Under the pieces are notes generated by a model. That model was not told the DNA's origin, did not search any database, and worked only from the letters and a program-made list of their open reading frames with translations. Positions 1-7,478 of a stretch of 13,101 nt of DNA are shown here, one piece after another; within the stretch, counting starts at the first letter, position 1; every line of letters begins with the position of its first letter. The stretch spans positions 1,984 through 15,084 of the forward strand of contig JALWKR010000158.1 of assembly GCA_027081375.1 (NCBI GenBank), given 5' to 3'. The stretch is from Persephonella sp. Its GTDB lineage: Bacteria; Aquificota; Aquificia; Aquificales; Hydrogenothermaceae. The translations under genes were made by a program, and so were the position numbers.

Positions 1-200
1 AAGCTAACAAATAGGAAGGGGTTTATACTTTTTGTGTGTTTGAAATATTCTAAAGCTGTTATGTAGACTAAGTTTTTAAAGTGCTGAAATGTTTTGGAGG
101 CTTTTTGTAGTTTATTAACTGCTGATTTTTTGCTTATTTGTATGCTTAGAGTTAGTGTTATGCTATTCAATTAAATACTTTTCTACATTTTTTCTTATTT

Positions 201-206
201 TATAAT
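201..206 (+). promoter_or_regulatory. Possible -10 element for the hisS run
   Basis: A perfect TATAAT lies 42 bases before the hisS start codon. That would put a transcription start near 213 and give a leader of about 36 bases holding the ribosome binding site. No good -35 hexamer is visible at a 16-18 base spacing (the bases at 178-183 are CTTTTC). In such AT-rich sequence TATAAT can occur by chance, so this is only a candidate. Confidence 0.3.
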
Positions 207-235
207 GAATTAAAGAGAATTTTATTCTTGGTGTC

Positions 236-242
236 AAGGAGG
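236..242 (+). promoter_or_regulatory. Ribosome binding site that fixes the hisS start
   Basis: AAGGAGG lies 6 bases before a TTG at 249-251. The open frame also contains TTG at 228 and GTG at 231, but both lie upstream of this Shine-Dalgarno sequence and have no site of their own. TTG 249 is therefore the likely start. Confidence 0.8.
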
Positions 243-248
243 TTTAAA

Positions 249-1487
249 TTGTCTGAGATAAGGAAAGTTAGAGGATTTCAGGATATTTACGGAGAAAATG
301 CAAAAAAATATAGATTTGTTTCTGATACAGCAAGAAAAATCTTTAAGAAATATAACTTTCAGGAGATAATCCTTCCGTATGTTGAGGATGTTTCTCTTTT
401 TATTCGTTCTGTAGGAGAGGCAACAGATATTGTTCAAAAAGAGATGTACGTTTTTGAAGATAAAGGAGGTAGAAAAGTAGCATTAAGGCCTGAAGGAACC
501 GCTTCAGCTGTTAGAGCCTATATAGAAGAGAGACTATACGCAAAAGGTGGATACCACAAGCTATTTTACGAAGGGGCAATGTTTAGATATGAAAGACCTC
601 AAGCTGGAAGATACAGACAGTTTCATCAGATTGGGGCAGAGATTTTCGGAGTGGATACTCCTTTAGCAGATGCTGAGCTTATAAAAATGGTTAAGGATAT
701 ACTTGATGAGCTTGGAATTCAAGTTAGACTTGAGATAAATACTCTTGGTGATTTTGAAAGTAGAAAAAAATATATAGAAGTATTAAAAGAATATTTAAAA
801 AAACACGAAGAGGAACTTTGTGAAGACTGTAAATCAAGGATAGAGAGAAATCCTTTAAGGGTTTTAGATTGCAAAGTTGAGACTTGCAAACAGATAACAA
901 AGAAAGCTCCATCTTTAATTGATTTTCTTTCAGAGGAAAGTCTTCAAAGATATGAGAAGTTAAAAGAGTATCTAAAAAGTATGAACATTGAATTTATTGA
1001 AAATCCAAGACTTGTTAGAGGTCTTGACTATTATACTGATACAGTTTTTGAGTTTATTACAGATAAAATTGGTGCACAGGGAACAGTAGCAGCTGGTGGG
1101 AGATACGACACTCTAGTACAGCAACTTGGAGGTCCCCCAACTCCAGCTCTTGGATTTGCTGCAGGGATTGAAAGACTTATGCTTCTTGTTGAAAATCTTC
1201 CTGAAGAAGAACCTTTAACCACTGTTATCCCTATCACATCAGACTTTAACATACAGGCTATTGAAACAGCAGACAAATTACGTAAAAAAGAGATTAAAAC
1301 AGAGCTTTTACTAAAAGAAGGTAGTATGAAATCAAAGATGAAGCTAGCAAACAAACTTGGTTCTAAATATGTAGTTTTTGTTTCAGAAAAACCAGAGTTA
1401 AAAGATATGGAAACAGGAGAACAGGAAGTTTTTGAAAATATTGAAGATTTAATAGACGTGGTTACTAAAAAAGTTAAAGAGGTTTAA
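249..1487 (+). CDS. hisS: Histidyl-tRNA synthetase
   Basis: Charges tRNA-His with histidine in the cytosol; class II aminoacyl-tRNA synthetase, 412 residues, the usual length. From the TTG start the class II motif 2 region is at about residues 106-131 (FYEGAMFRYERPQAGRYRQF and following). The histidine-specific motif RGLDYYT is at about 257-263, and motif 3 with GFAAGIERL is at about 302-310. A C-terminal anticodon-binding domain follows (about 325-412). The insertion domain carries a CEDC...C...C cluster common in bacterial HisRS. The start is TTG at 249, set by a strong Shine-Dalgarno at 236-242; a longer form from 228 is less likely. It is the first gene of a plus-strand run, and its stop is 2 bases from the next gene, so it is probably cotranscribed with it. 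Nothing suggests damage; it looks like a HisRS proper rather than a HisZ paralogue because all motifs are intact. Confidence 0.96.
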   Translation: MSEIRKVRGFQDIYGENAKKYRFVSDTARKIFKKYNFQEIILPYVEDVSLFIRSVGEATDIVQKEMYVFEDKGGRKVALRPEGTASAVRAYIEERLYAKGGYHKLFYEGAMFRYERPQAGRYRQFHQIGAEIFGVDTPLADAELIKMVKDILDELGIQVRLEINTLGDFESRKKYIEVLKEYLKKHEEELCEDCKSRIERNPLRVLDCKVETCKQITKKAPSLIDFLSEESLQRYEKLKEYLKSMNIEFIENPRLVRGLDYYTDTVFEFITDKIGAQGTVAAGGRYDTLVQQLGGPPTPALGFAAGIERLMLLVENLPEEEPLTTVIPITSDFNIQAIETADKLRKKEIKTELLLKEGSMKSKMKLANKLGSKYVVFVSEKPELKDMETGEQEVFENIEDLIDVVTKKVKEV

Positions 1488-1489
1488 AA

Positions 1490-1834
1490 ATGCCATACAT
1501 TGTAAGAGTAAGAAGAGAGTTTCAGGCAGCCCATTTTCTTACAGACTATCACGGAAAGCCTGAACCTTTACACGGTCACACATGGGAAGTAGAGCTGTTT
1601 ATAAGAGCAGATAAGCTAGATAAAGGAGGAATGGGATTTGATTTTATTGAGATACAAAAATTTTTAGATGAGATTCTTCCAGATTATACATGTCTTAATG
1701 ATGTATTTGATTTTTCTCCAAGTGCAGAAAATGTTGCACACTGGCTTTACCATAAAGTTAAAGAAAAATACCCTACCCTTGAAAAAGTTATTGTCTGGGA
1801 AACAAAGTATGGAGGAGCAGAATACTTTGAATAA
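1490..1834 (+). CDS. queD: QueD / 6-pyruvoyltetrahydropterin synthase family protein, PTPS-III-like active site
   Basis: 114 residues, T-fold pterin/queuosine enzyme family acting on dihydroneopterin triphosphate. The zinc ligands are all present: H15, H28 and H30 (LHGH), and the C-terminal WET (E104) matches the substrate-anchoring Glu. The catalytic Cys of QueD and PTPS, four residues before the first His of HGH, is missing; the stretch reads KPEPLHGH with Glu25 next to that position. The LDHH stretch that holds the catalytic Asp/His pair in E. coli QueD reads PDYT here, so the His appears to be Tyr66. Glu replacing or accompanying the Cys is the hallmark of PTPS-III, which makes 6-hydroxymethyl-dihydropterin and replaces FolB in folate synthesis. 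A folate role is therefore as plausible as preQ0 synthesis; the symbol is family level only. It starts 2 bases after hisS. No other queuosine or folate gene is nearby. Confidence 0.85.
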   Translation: MPYIVRVRREFQAAHFLTDYHGKPEPLHGHTWEVELFIRADKLDKGGMGFDFIEIQKFLDEILPDYTCLNDVFDFSPSAENVAHWLYHKVKEKYPTLEKVIVWETKYGGAEYFE

Positions 1835-1858
1835 CAACATATAAAGGAGGATACCAGC

Positions 1859-3088
1859 ATGGAAAACAGCATCAACTTAACAGACAATCTGTGGATACTG
1901 GTTTCCACAGCTTTAGTGCTTCTAATGGCAATACCTGGTCTAGCTGTATTTTATGGAGGGCTAGCGAGGACAAAGAATGTTTTAAACACAATAATGATGG
2001 TTTTTGTTTCCTTTGGTATTGTTAGTATAATCTGGATCTTTTATGGATATTCTCTGGCTTTTGGCGAAGAAGGTGGTTTTTGGGGTGGATTTAAATATTT
2101 ATTTTTAAACGGAATACACTTTAGTGATCCTGCCCCATCTTCTCCAAATCTTTATCATTATCTTTTTATATTTTTCCAGATGACTTTTGCAGCTATAACT
2201 GTGGCTTTAATGGCTGGAGCTTTTATTGAAAGAATGAAGTTTACTGCTTGGATATGGGTAGCTATTCTATGGGGAACATTTGTATATTTTCCTGTAGCTC
2301 ACTGGATATGGGGTGGAGGTTTTCTATCTAACTGGGGAACATTAGATTTTGCAGGTGGTTTAGTGGTTCATGAAACATCAGGATTAGGAGCTTTAGTAGG
2401 AGCAATACTTCTTGGAAAAAGAAAAGAACCTATAATACTTCCTTCAAACCTTGCTTTAGTTGCTATTGGAACAGGTCTTTTATGGTTTGGATGGTTTGGT
2501 TTTAATGGTGGTTCAGCTTTAGGAATTAACTCTCAGGCAGTTATTGCAGCATTTAATTCAACTATTGCAGCTATTTTAGGTGGTCTTACATGGATGTTTT
2601 TAGAATGGAAAAAGTTTAAAAAACCTACATCTTTAGGGTTATTTACAGGAATTATTGCAGGTTTAGCAACAATTACTCCTGCAGCTGGATTTGTTGATAT
2701 ATGGGGAGCTTTTTTAATAGGGATAGCAGGAGGTTTAGCTTGTTTCTATGCAGTTGTAAAAATAAAAAATAAATTTAAATATGACGACTCTCTTGATGTT
2801 TTTGGCGTTCACGGAGTTGGTGGAATAACAGGAGCATTTTTACTTGGATTACTTGCAAAACCTGAAATTGGTGATGCAGCTGGTTTATTTTTTGGAGGAG
2901 GAAAACAGTTTTTTGCTCAAATTATCGGCTTAATAATTGTTGCTGTTTATACGATTATAATTACATATATCATTTTCAAATTTGTTGATAAACTAGTAGG
3001 ACTAAGAGTTTCTAAGGAAGATGAAATTGCAGGATTAGATGAGACAGTTCATGGAGAAGCTGTAGTAAATGAACTTACAAAGTTTTAA
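1859..3088 (+). CDS. amt: Ammonium transporter (Amt family)
   Basis: Inner-membrane ammonium channel, 409 residues, expected to have 11 membrane helices and to work as a trimer. Visible marks: the N-terminal Amt signature PGLAVFYGGLARTKNVLNT (about 26-44), FQMTFA with the first gate Phe (about 106-111), WGGG (151-154), D163 and H171 in LDFAGGLVVHETSG, and the second pore His H318 in DVFGVHGVGG. The twin-histidine pore is thus intact. The cytosolic tail (LRVSKEDEIAGLDETVHGE) keeps the pattern contacted by the PII protein GlnK. No glnK lies beside it, unlike the common glnK-amtB pair, so its PII partner must be elsewhere. The ATG follows a strong AAGGAGG (1844-1850) 8 bases upstream. It begins 24 bases after the previous gene and is probably in the same transcript. 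There is no separate sensor domain after the channel. Confidence 0.96.
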   Translation: MENSINLTDNLWILVSTALVLLMAIPGLAVFYGGLARTKNVLNTIMMVFVSFGIVSIIWIFYGYSLAFGEEGGFWGGFKYLFLNGIHFSDPAPSSPNLYHYLFIFFQMTFAAITVALMAGAFIERMKFTAWIWVAILWGTFVYFPVAHWIWGGGFLSNWGTLDFAGGLVVHETSGLGALVGAILLGKRKEPIILPSNLALVAIGTGLLWFGWFGFNGGSALGINSQAVIAAFNSTIAAILGGLTWMFLEWKKFKKPTSLGLFTGIIAGLATITPAAGFVDIWGAFLIGIAGGLACFYAVVKIKNKFKYDDSLDVFGVHGVGGITGAFLLGLLAKPEIGDAAGLFFGGGKQFFAQIIGLIIVAVYTIIITYIIFKFVDKLVGLRVSKEDEIAGLDETVHGEAVVNELTKF

Positions 3089-3098
3089 TGAGGTATAA

Positions 3099-3869
3099 AT
3101 GAGGTTTTTATGTATAGGTGATGTGATAGGAAGAACAGGGAGGAATGCTTTAAAGCATTTTCTCCCTGAAGTTGTAGAAAAAGAAAAAGTTGATTTTATT
3201 ATTGCAAATGGCGAAAATGCTGCAGGTGGGTTTGGAATTACAAAAAAAGTTTATGATGAACTTATAAAGCTTGGAATTGATGTTATAACTTCAGGAAACC
3301 ATATTTTTGATAAAAAAGAAGTTTTTCAGTTTATAGACAAAGAAGAAAGATTACTAAGACCTGCTAACTATCCTGAAGGAGCCCCAGGGAAAGGATACGG
3401 CATTTATACAAAAAATGGAAAAAAGATAGCTGTTATAAATTTAATGGGCAGAGCTTTAATGGGTATTCCGTTGGACTGTCCATTTAGAAAGTTTGATGAA
3501 ATTTATAAAAAAATTTCAGAATCAGTTGATTTTATAATTGTAGATTTTCATGCTGAAGCCACTTCTGAAAAAAATGCATTTGGTTTTTATGTTGATGGAA
3601 GAGCTGATATAGTGTTTGGTACCCATTCTCATGTTGCAACTGCAGACGAGATGTTGCTCCCCAGAGGTACAGTATATATAACAGATGTAGGTTTAACAGG
3701 TCCAAAATACTCTGTAATTGGTATGAAAATAGAAGATCCTTTAAAAAAATTTCTAACAGGGATTCCTGTCAAATACGAAGTAGCAAAAGGTCCTATGATA
3801 TTTCAGGCACTCCTTGTTGAAAAAAATGGAAATGAAACTTTTATTAAAAGAATAAAAATATCAGAATAG
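3099..3869 (+). CDS. ymdB: YmdB-family metallophosphoesterase
   Basis: 256 residues, cytosolic dinuclear-metal phosphodiesterase of the YmdB/TIGR00282 type; the Bacillus subtilis member hydrolyses cyclic nucleotides in vitro and affects biofilm and motility gene expression. Metal ligands are easy to see: D8 (GDVIGRTGR), E39 and N40 in NGENAAGGFGIT, N67 and H68 in SGNHIFD, H151 in DFHAEATSEK, H176 and H178 in THSHV. Length is typical. The start ATG follows GAGGT at 3090-3094, and the gene begins 10 bases after the amt stop, so translation from the same mRNA is likely. In other bacteria ymdB often sits beside the RNase Y gene; it does not here. The gene downstream is a signalling-type EAL/HDOD protein, which fits a regulatory rather than biosynthetic role, but the substrate in this organism is unknown. 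A large hairpin lies early in the gene (3137-3167). Confidence 0.92.
   Translation: MRFLCIGDVIGRTGRNALKHFLPEVVEKEKVDFIIANGENAAGGFGITKKVYDELIKLGIDVITSGNHIFDKKEVFQFIDKEERLLRPANYPEGAPGKGYGIYTKNGKKIAVINLMGRALMGIPLDCPFRKFDEIYKKISESVDFIIVDFHAEATSEKNAFGFYVDGRADIVFGTHSHVATADEMLLPRGTVYITDVGLTGPKYSVIGMKIEDPLKKFLTGIPVKYEVAKGPMIFQALLVEKNGNETFIKRIKISE
3137..3167 (+). repeat. Long inverted repeat inside the start of the ymdB-like gene
   Basis: AGGGAG-G-AATGC-TTTAAA-GCATT-TT-CTCCCT forms an 11 base-pair stem with a 1x2 internal loop and a 6-base loop. The inner 16 bases (AATGCTTTAAAGCATT, 3144-3159) are a perfect palindrome. It lies at codons 13-23 of the gene, 38 bases after the ATG, and encodes ordinary family sequence (RNALKHFLP). 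It could be an mRNA hairpin slowing early translation, a binding site, or chance. Confidence 0.6.
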
Positions 3870-3878
3870 AGGTAATTT

Positions 3879-5051
3879 ATGAAAGTAAAGGGAGAGTTTT
3901 TTCTATCAAAAAAACCAATTTTAGACCAGTCTAAAAAAGTTTTTGCCCACAAGTTAATTTTAAAAAACAAAGAGGATAAACCTCTAACATCAAGCGAATT
4001 TGCTAAGATTTTAGCAAATTTAAGATTTGATAAACTCTTTGGAAGACACAGACTTTTTGTTCCTATTATGCCAGACTTACTTACCAATGAAGTTCTTGAT
4101 TATATAAATGAGAAAAAGTTTGTTTTTATTTTAGATGAGGATCTTATAGACAAAGAGGATTTCAAAAGAATAGAAGAGCTTAAGGAGCTTGGTTTTTCTT
4201 TTGCTATAAGAAAAGTAGATTATGGAAAAACCCCTGAGGAACTAAAATACTTTGATTTCTTTATACATCCAAAAGAGTTTGCTTTAAAAAATGACCCATA
4301 TAAAAATAAGGTTATTATAAGAAATCTTAAAAGTATAAAAGAACTTGAAGAGTTTGTTTCTAAAGGATTTAAATATTTCTATGGAGATTTTATATTTCAG
4401 GATACATTAATTGGAAGAACAGTAACCCCAACAAGAAAAGCAATAATACAGTTATTCAACAAAATAAAAGAAAAATACAGTCCTAGAGAAGTTGAAGAGC
4501 TTATAAAGAAAAACGCAGATTTAGGTTTATCTCTATTAAAATATGTAAACTCTGCAGCATTCTATCTTCCTACAAGAATTGAAAGTATAAGAAAAGCAAT
4601 AATGATACTTGGACAAAAAAATCTCCTTCAATGGGTCCTTCTATATTTATATACAGGTGTTGACGAAGAAGATGGGTTTTATTCAGAGACCTTACTACAG
4701 CTTGCTGCAGAAAGAGGAAAAATGATGGAAATTCTAGCAGAAAAAATTGGCTTAAATCACGAACACGCTGAAAAAGCATTTCTTGTAGGGGTATTTTCAT
4801 TTGTAGATAAACTACTTAATATGTCTAAAGAGGAAATAAAAGAAGAATTTCATATAGATGAAGAAATGTATTTAGCTCTTGTAAAATACCAGGGACCTTT
4901 AGGTAAATTACTTCATTTAGTTGAAAATATAGAGCAATCAGAAGTTTTTGAACTGGAGAAAGAACTCTCAGAACTAGGACTATCTATACCTGACATAGTG
5001 CAGGCACAGATGCAGGCATATGCCTGGTTTGAAGGGGTAGAATTAAAATGA
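3879..5051 (+). CDS. Degenerate EAL domain plus HDOD domain signalling protein (YuxH-like)
   Basis: 390 residues, no signal peptide or membrane segment. The N-terminal ~185 residues follow the EAL fold as seen in YuxH-like proteins: an opening FFLSKKPILDQSKKVFAHKL pattern and the end-of-domain FIFQDTLIGRTVTPTR (172-186). The E-x-L catalytic motif is absent (KLILKN at 25-30), so cyclic-di-GMP hydrolysis is unlikely. Residues ~190-390 are an HDOD domain: NADLGLSLLKYVNSAAFYLPTRIESIRKAI and LGQKNLLQWV (212-253) match its conserved core. HDOD proteins lack the metal-binding HD pair and act as signalling or scaffold proteins. It starts 9 bases after the YmdB-like gene behind AGAGGT (3868-3873), so both are probably coexpressed. 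Its stop overlaps the end of the opposing permease gene by 9 bp. The partner and signal are unknown. Confidence 0.85.
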   Translation: MKVKGEFFLSKKPILDQSKKVFAHKLILKNKEDKPLTSSEFAKILANLRFDKLFGRHRLFVPIMPDLLTNEVLDYINEKKFVFILDEDLIDKEDFKRIEELKELGFSFAIRKVDYGKTPEELKYFDFFIHPKEFALKNDPYKNKVIIRNLKSIKELEEFVSKGFKYFYGDFIFQDTLIGRTVTPTRKAIIQLFNKIKEKYSPREVEELIKKNADLGLSLLKYVNSAAFYLPTRIESIRKAIMILGQKNLLQWVLLYLYTGVDEEDGFYSETLLQLAAERGKMMEILAEKIGLNHEHAEKAFLVGVFSFVDKLLNMSKEEIKEEFHIDEEMYLALVKYQGPLGKLLHLVENIEQSEVFELEKELSELGLSIPDIVQAQMQAYAWFEGVELK

Positions 5052-6074
5052 TACAAGCTTTTTCTTAATTAAAATGTAAATAGTTAGAAAGTATAAAAGC
5101 TCAACAACAGGTAGAATGTAAAAGGGTAAACTACCACCTGATATTAATTTAACAATTAAGAAGTTTATAAGAAGATAAACAATAGATATTAAAAGAGAAA
5201 AGGACAAAACATACTCTTTACTTGATATATTACTTATTCCAATAAGAAAACCTATCACTCCTATAAAAAGGAAAGGTATAAAGAAAGATACCCTATCAGT
5301 AAGTATAGCCTGTGCTTTTAAGCTTTTTTTCCCTTTTTTTCTTATAATCTCAATTAATTTTTTATTTTCGTAGTCTTCAAGGGAGTATTTTTTTATGTAG
5401 TTAATATCTATGCTAAATATATATTTTTTAAAAAATAAAATATCAAAGTTATTTTTTTGGGGAATCTGTATAAATCCATTTTCTAAAATAAGATTGGAAC
5501 CAATAAATTTTGCTTTTTCTGCTGTTATAGTCCAGTCTTTTTTATGCATATGAATAAAGAGATTTTCTATTAAATTATCTTTTTTACTTTTTGCATATAT
5601 AACAATGTCTTTCCCAATCTTAGAAAAGTTTTTAGGTTGAATACTTTCCATAAAATACTCTTTTACACTAACAGTTATAAAGTTAGCTCTTTCTCTGTTT
5701 GCATATGGCGAGATAAACAAACTTATAATCAGAGCAATAATAGATAAAAAAATAGAAATAAAAAAGACAGGTTTTAAAAGAGTTTTTGTTGAAATACCTG
5801 AAGCATATATAGCATAAATTTCCCTTTTTTCTTTTAAGGAATAGCCAAAAAGAGTAGCAGCTAAAATGAAAGCAAATAAAAGCTGATATTTAAAAAAAGA
5901 AAAATCAATAAAAAATATAAGCTTTAAAAATTTAAAAAAATCCATAAAATAAACAACTGAAGGAAGATGCATAAATTGAGATGAAACTATAATTACAGAA
6001 AAGAGAACTATTAATCCTAAAAAGATTTTTAGTATCCCAGCTGATATATACCTATACAAGAGCTTAAAAGTCAT
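5043..6074 (-). CDS. LptF/LptG-family permease (YjgP/YjgQ)
   Basis: 343 residues; inner-membrane subunit of the LptB2FG transporter that extracts lipopolysaccharide and passes it to LptC on the way to the outer membrane. The layout is the family's: three N-terminal helices (about 11-33, 50-75, 97-121), a periplasmic domain (about 125-255), and three C-terminal helices (about 262-283, 288-312, 316-339). The motif SLKEKREIYAIYASGIS (79-95) is the coupling-helix region that contacts LptB, as in LptF/G members where it reads E..A..A.G. I cannot tell LptF from LptG by eye, so no symbol is given. It is the last gene of its run. Its ATG overlaps the mltG stop (ATGA), indicating translational coupling. 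Its 3' end overlaps the convergent HDOD gene by 9 bp, with no hairpin terminator visible. Confidence 0.9.
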   Translation of the reverse strand: MTFKLLYRYISAGILKIFLGLIVLFSVIIVSSQFMHLPSVVYFMDFFKFLKLIFFIDFSFFKYQLLFAFILAATLFGYSLKEKREIYAIYASGISTKTLLKPVFFISIFLSIIALIISLFISPYANRERANFITVSVKEYFMESIQPKNFSKIGKDIVIYAKSKKDNLIENLFIHMHKKDWTITAEKAKFIGSNLILENGFIQIPQKNNFDILFFKKYIFSIDINYIKKYSLEDYENKKLIEIIRKKGKKSLKAQAILTDRVSFFIPFLFIGVIGFLIGISNISSKEYVLSFSLLISIVYLLINFLIVKLISGGSLPFYILPVVELLYFLTIYILIKKKLVSF

Positions 6075-7060
6075 TTTCTATAACCTTTTAAAGCATTTAT
6101 ATGTTCTCTGTATGTTTTTGAAAATATATGATTTTTGCCGTTTTTTGAGAGATAGTATAGATAAGAAGTTTTTTTATAGTTTAGGACGCTTTTTAACGTA
6201 TCTAAAGAAAAACTACAGATAGGAGTAGGTGGAAGTCCTTTATATACATAGGTATTATAAATAGAATTAAAATGAATATTATCCTTTGTTAATTTCCCAT
6301 CCCACTTTCCAGCAAGTTTTAATGCATATATAGTTGTAGGGTCTATCTGAAGAAGCATACCTTTTTTTATTCTGTTTACTATAACTCCTGCAATTAATGG
6401 TTTTTCTTTCTTTAAAGCAGTTTCTTTTTCTACTAAAGATGAGATAATCATTACTTCATAGGGTGAAAACTCTTTGGAGCTTTTCAAAAGAGGTTCATAT
6501 TTCTTTTTAAAAAAAGAAACAAAAACTTTAACAATATCTTCTATATTAGAGTCTTTTCTCAACATATATGTTTCAGGAGGAAAATAACCTTCAAAAGATA
6601 GACCTATAAGGCCATTTTTTTTTACATTTTCAGGATTAAAAACATATTCCATAATTTTATTTTTATCTATATTAAATGTTCTGCTAAGATTATTTGCTAT
6701 ATTAAATAAATCATCTCCAGGAATAATCTTAAAAGGAATAAGTTTTTCTTTTCCTTTATAAAGTACCTCCCAAACTTTCTCAATAGAGTACTTTCCTTCA
6801 AAAATGTAGTATCCTGCTTTTAAAGGTTTGTTTTTAAATTTACTATACAAATAAAAAAGCTCTTTGTTTTTTATGATACCTTTTTCTTTTAAAAGATTAG
6901 AAATATCTTTAATTGATAATCCTTTTTTAATTGATAGGTGTTTTGGTTCTTTAATATATACTTCCTCAGATAGTTTATGTTTTATGTAAAAAGAAGCTCC
7001 TATTAGAAAAATACCTAACAGAATTATCACTACAAGAAATAACTTTATTAATTTATCCAT
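6071..7060 (-). CDS. mltG: Endolytic murein transglycosylase MltG (YceG-like)
   Basis: 329 residues; a membrane-anchored lytic transglycosylase that cuts nascent peptidoglycan and is thought to end glycan chains. An N-terminal helix (about 5-25) anchors it with the bulk in the periplasm. A LysM-like region (about 40-105) precedes the catalytic domain, where SFEGYFPPETY (155-165), SLVEKETA (208-215, catalytic Glu211), VNRIKKGMLLQIDPTTIYA (228-246) and YNTYVYKGLPPTPI (268-281) are the family's signatures. Length matches the family. The ATG overlaps the end of ruvX by 8 bp (ATGGATAA) and has no clear ribosome binding site, so it probably depends on translation of ruvX. The pairing of mltG and ruvX genes in one run is common in bacteria. 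The next gene is an envelope permease, giving a small cell-envelope pair. Confidence 0.95.
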   Translation of the reverse strand: MDKLIKLFLVVIILLGIFLIGASFYIKHKLSEEVYIKEPKHLSIKKGLSIKDISNLLKEKGIIKNKELFYLYSKFKNKPLKAGYYIFEGKYSIEKVWEVLYKGKEKLIPFKIIPGDDLFNIANNLSRTFNIDKNKIMEYVFNPENVKKNGLIGLSFEGYFPPETYMLRKDSNIEDIVKVFVSFFKKKYEPLLKSSKEFSPYEVMIISSLVEKETALKKEKPLIAGVIVNRIKKGMLLQIDPTTIYALKLAGKWDGKLTKDNIHFNSIYNTYVYKGLPPTPICSFSLDTLKSVLNYKKTSYLYYLSKNGKNHIFSKTYREHINALKGYRK

Positions 7061-7478
7061 TCTTAAACTGTTGTTGGTCTAAATATGTTTTTAATATATA
7101 CACAGCAGCAACACTGTCTAATTTCTTTTTTCTTTTACTTTTTTTAGTTGTTTCTCTAAGATGCTGCTCTGCTAAAGAAGTTGTAAATCTCTCATCAACA
7201 AATTCAATATCTATATCAGGAATATGTTCTTTTAGCTTTTCAGCAAACTCTCTAGTTATTTTTGCCTGTTCTCCTTCTTCTCCTTTAAGAGTTAGGGGCA
7301 AACCAATTACAACTTTTCTTATGTTGTATTCATCAATTAAATCTTTTATTTTTTCAAAAACCTTTTCATCATTTGGGATATAAGGTAGAGGATTTGCCGA
7401 TATACCAAGGGGGTCGCTGTAAGCAACCCCAATTCTTTTGTTCCCAACATCTAAAGCTAAAACTCTTTTACCAATCAA
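7053..7478 (-). CDS. ruvX: Putative pre-16S rRNA nuclease (YqgF/RuvX family)
   Basis: 141 residues, RNase H-like fold; E. coli YqgF takes part in 5'-end maturation of 16S rRNA. The acidic active-site residues are present: D10 in LALDVGNKRIGVA, E96 in VDERFTT, and D121 in KKLDSVAA. The GLPLTLKGEEG loop (59-69) is also characteristic. The start is TTG (7476-7478) and overlaps the preceding gene's stop in TTGA. A CAGGAG about 11 bases upstream may serve as ribosome binding site. No alternative ATG lies near, and the conserved sequence starts directly after, so TTG is credible. It lies inside a chain of overlapping genes, so expression is tied to the neighbours. Holliday-junction resolvase is an older name for the family, with little support for that role. 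Confidence 0.94.
   Translation of the reverse strand: MIGKRVLALDVGNKRIGVAYSDPLGISANPLPYIPNDEKVFEKIKDLIDEYNIRKVVIGLPLTLKGEEGEQAKITREFAEKLKEHIPDIDIEFVDERFTTSLAEQHLRETTKKSKRKKKLDSVAAVYILKTYLDQQQFKNG

Larger units (their letters stand above)
1..248. other. AT-rich leader region upstream of hisS, no convincing gene
   Basis: This stretch holds no gene I can support. The plus strand is T/G-rich and has stops in all frames. On the minus strand one frame is open from a TTG at 168-170 to the left edge (about 56 codons, no in-frame stop), so a gene continuing leftward out of the window cannot be excluded. Against it: the frame has no ATG or GTG, no ribosome binding site before the TTG, no Gly or Asp and only one Glu, which is unlike the other proteins here and is what A/C-rich noncoding sequence would give. 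I see no tRNA, CRISPR repeat or insertion-sequence end. Confidence 0.5.

Noticed and set aside
228..248. Longer HisRS start at TTG 228 or GTG 231
   Set aside because: The strong AAGGAGG lies downstream of both and 6 bases before TTG 249.
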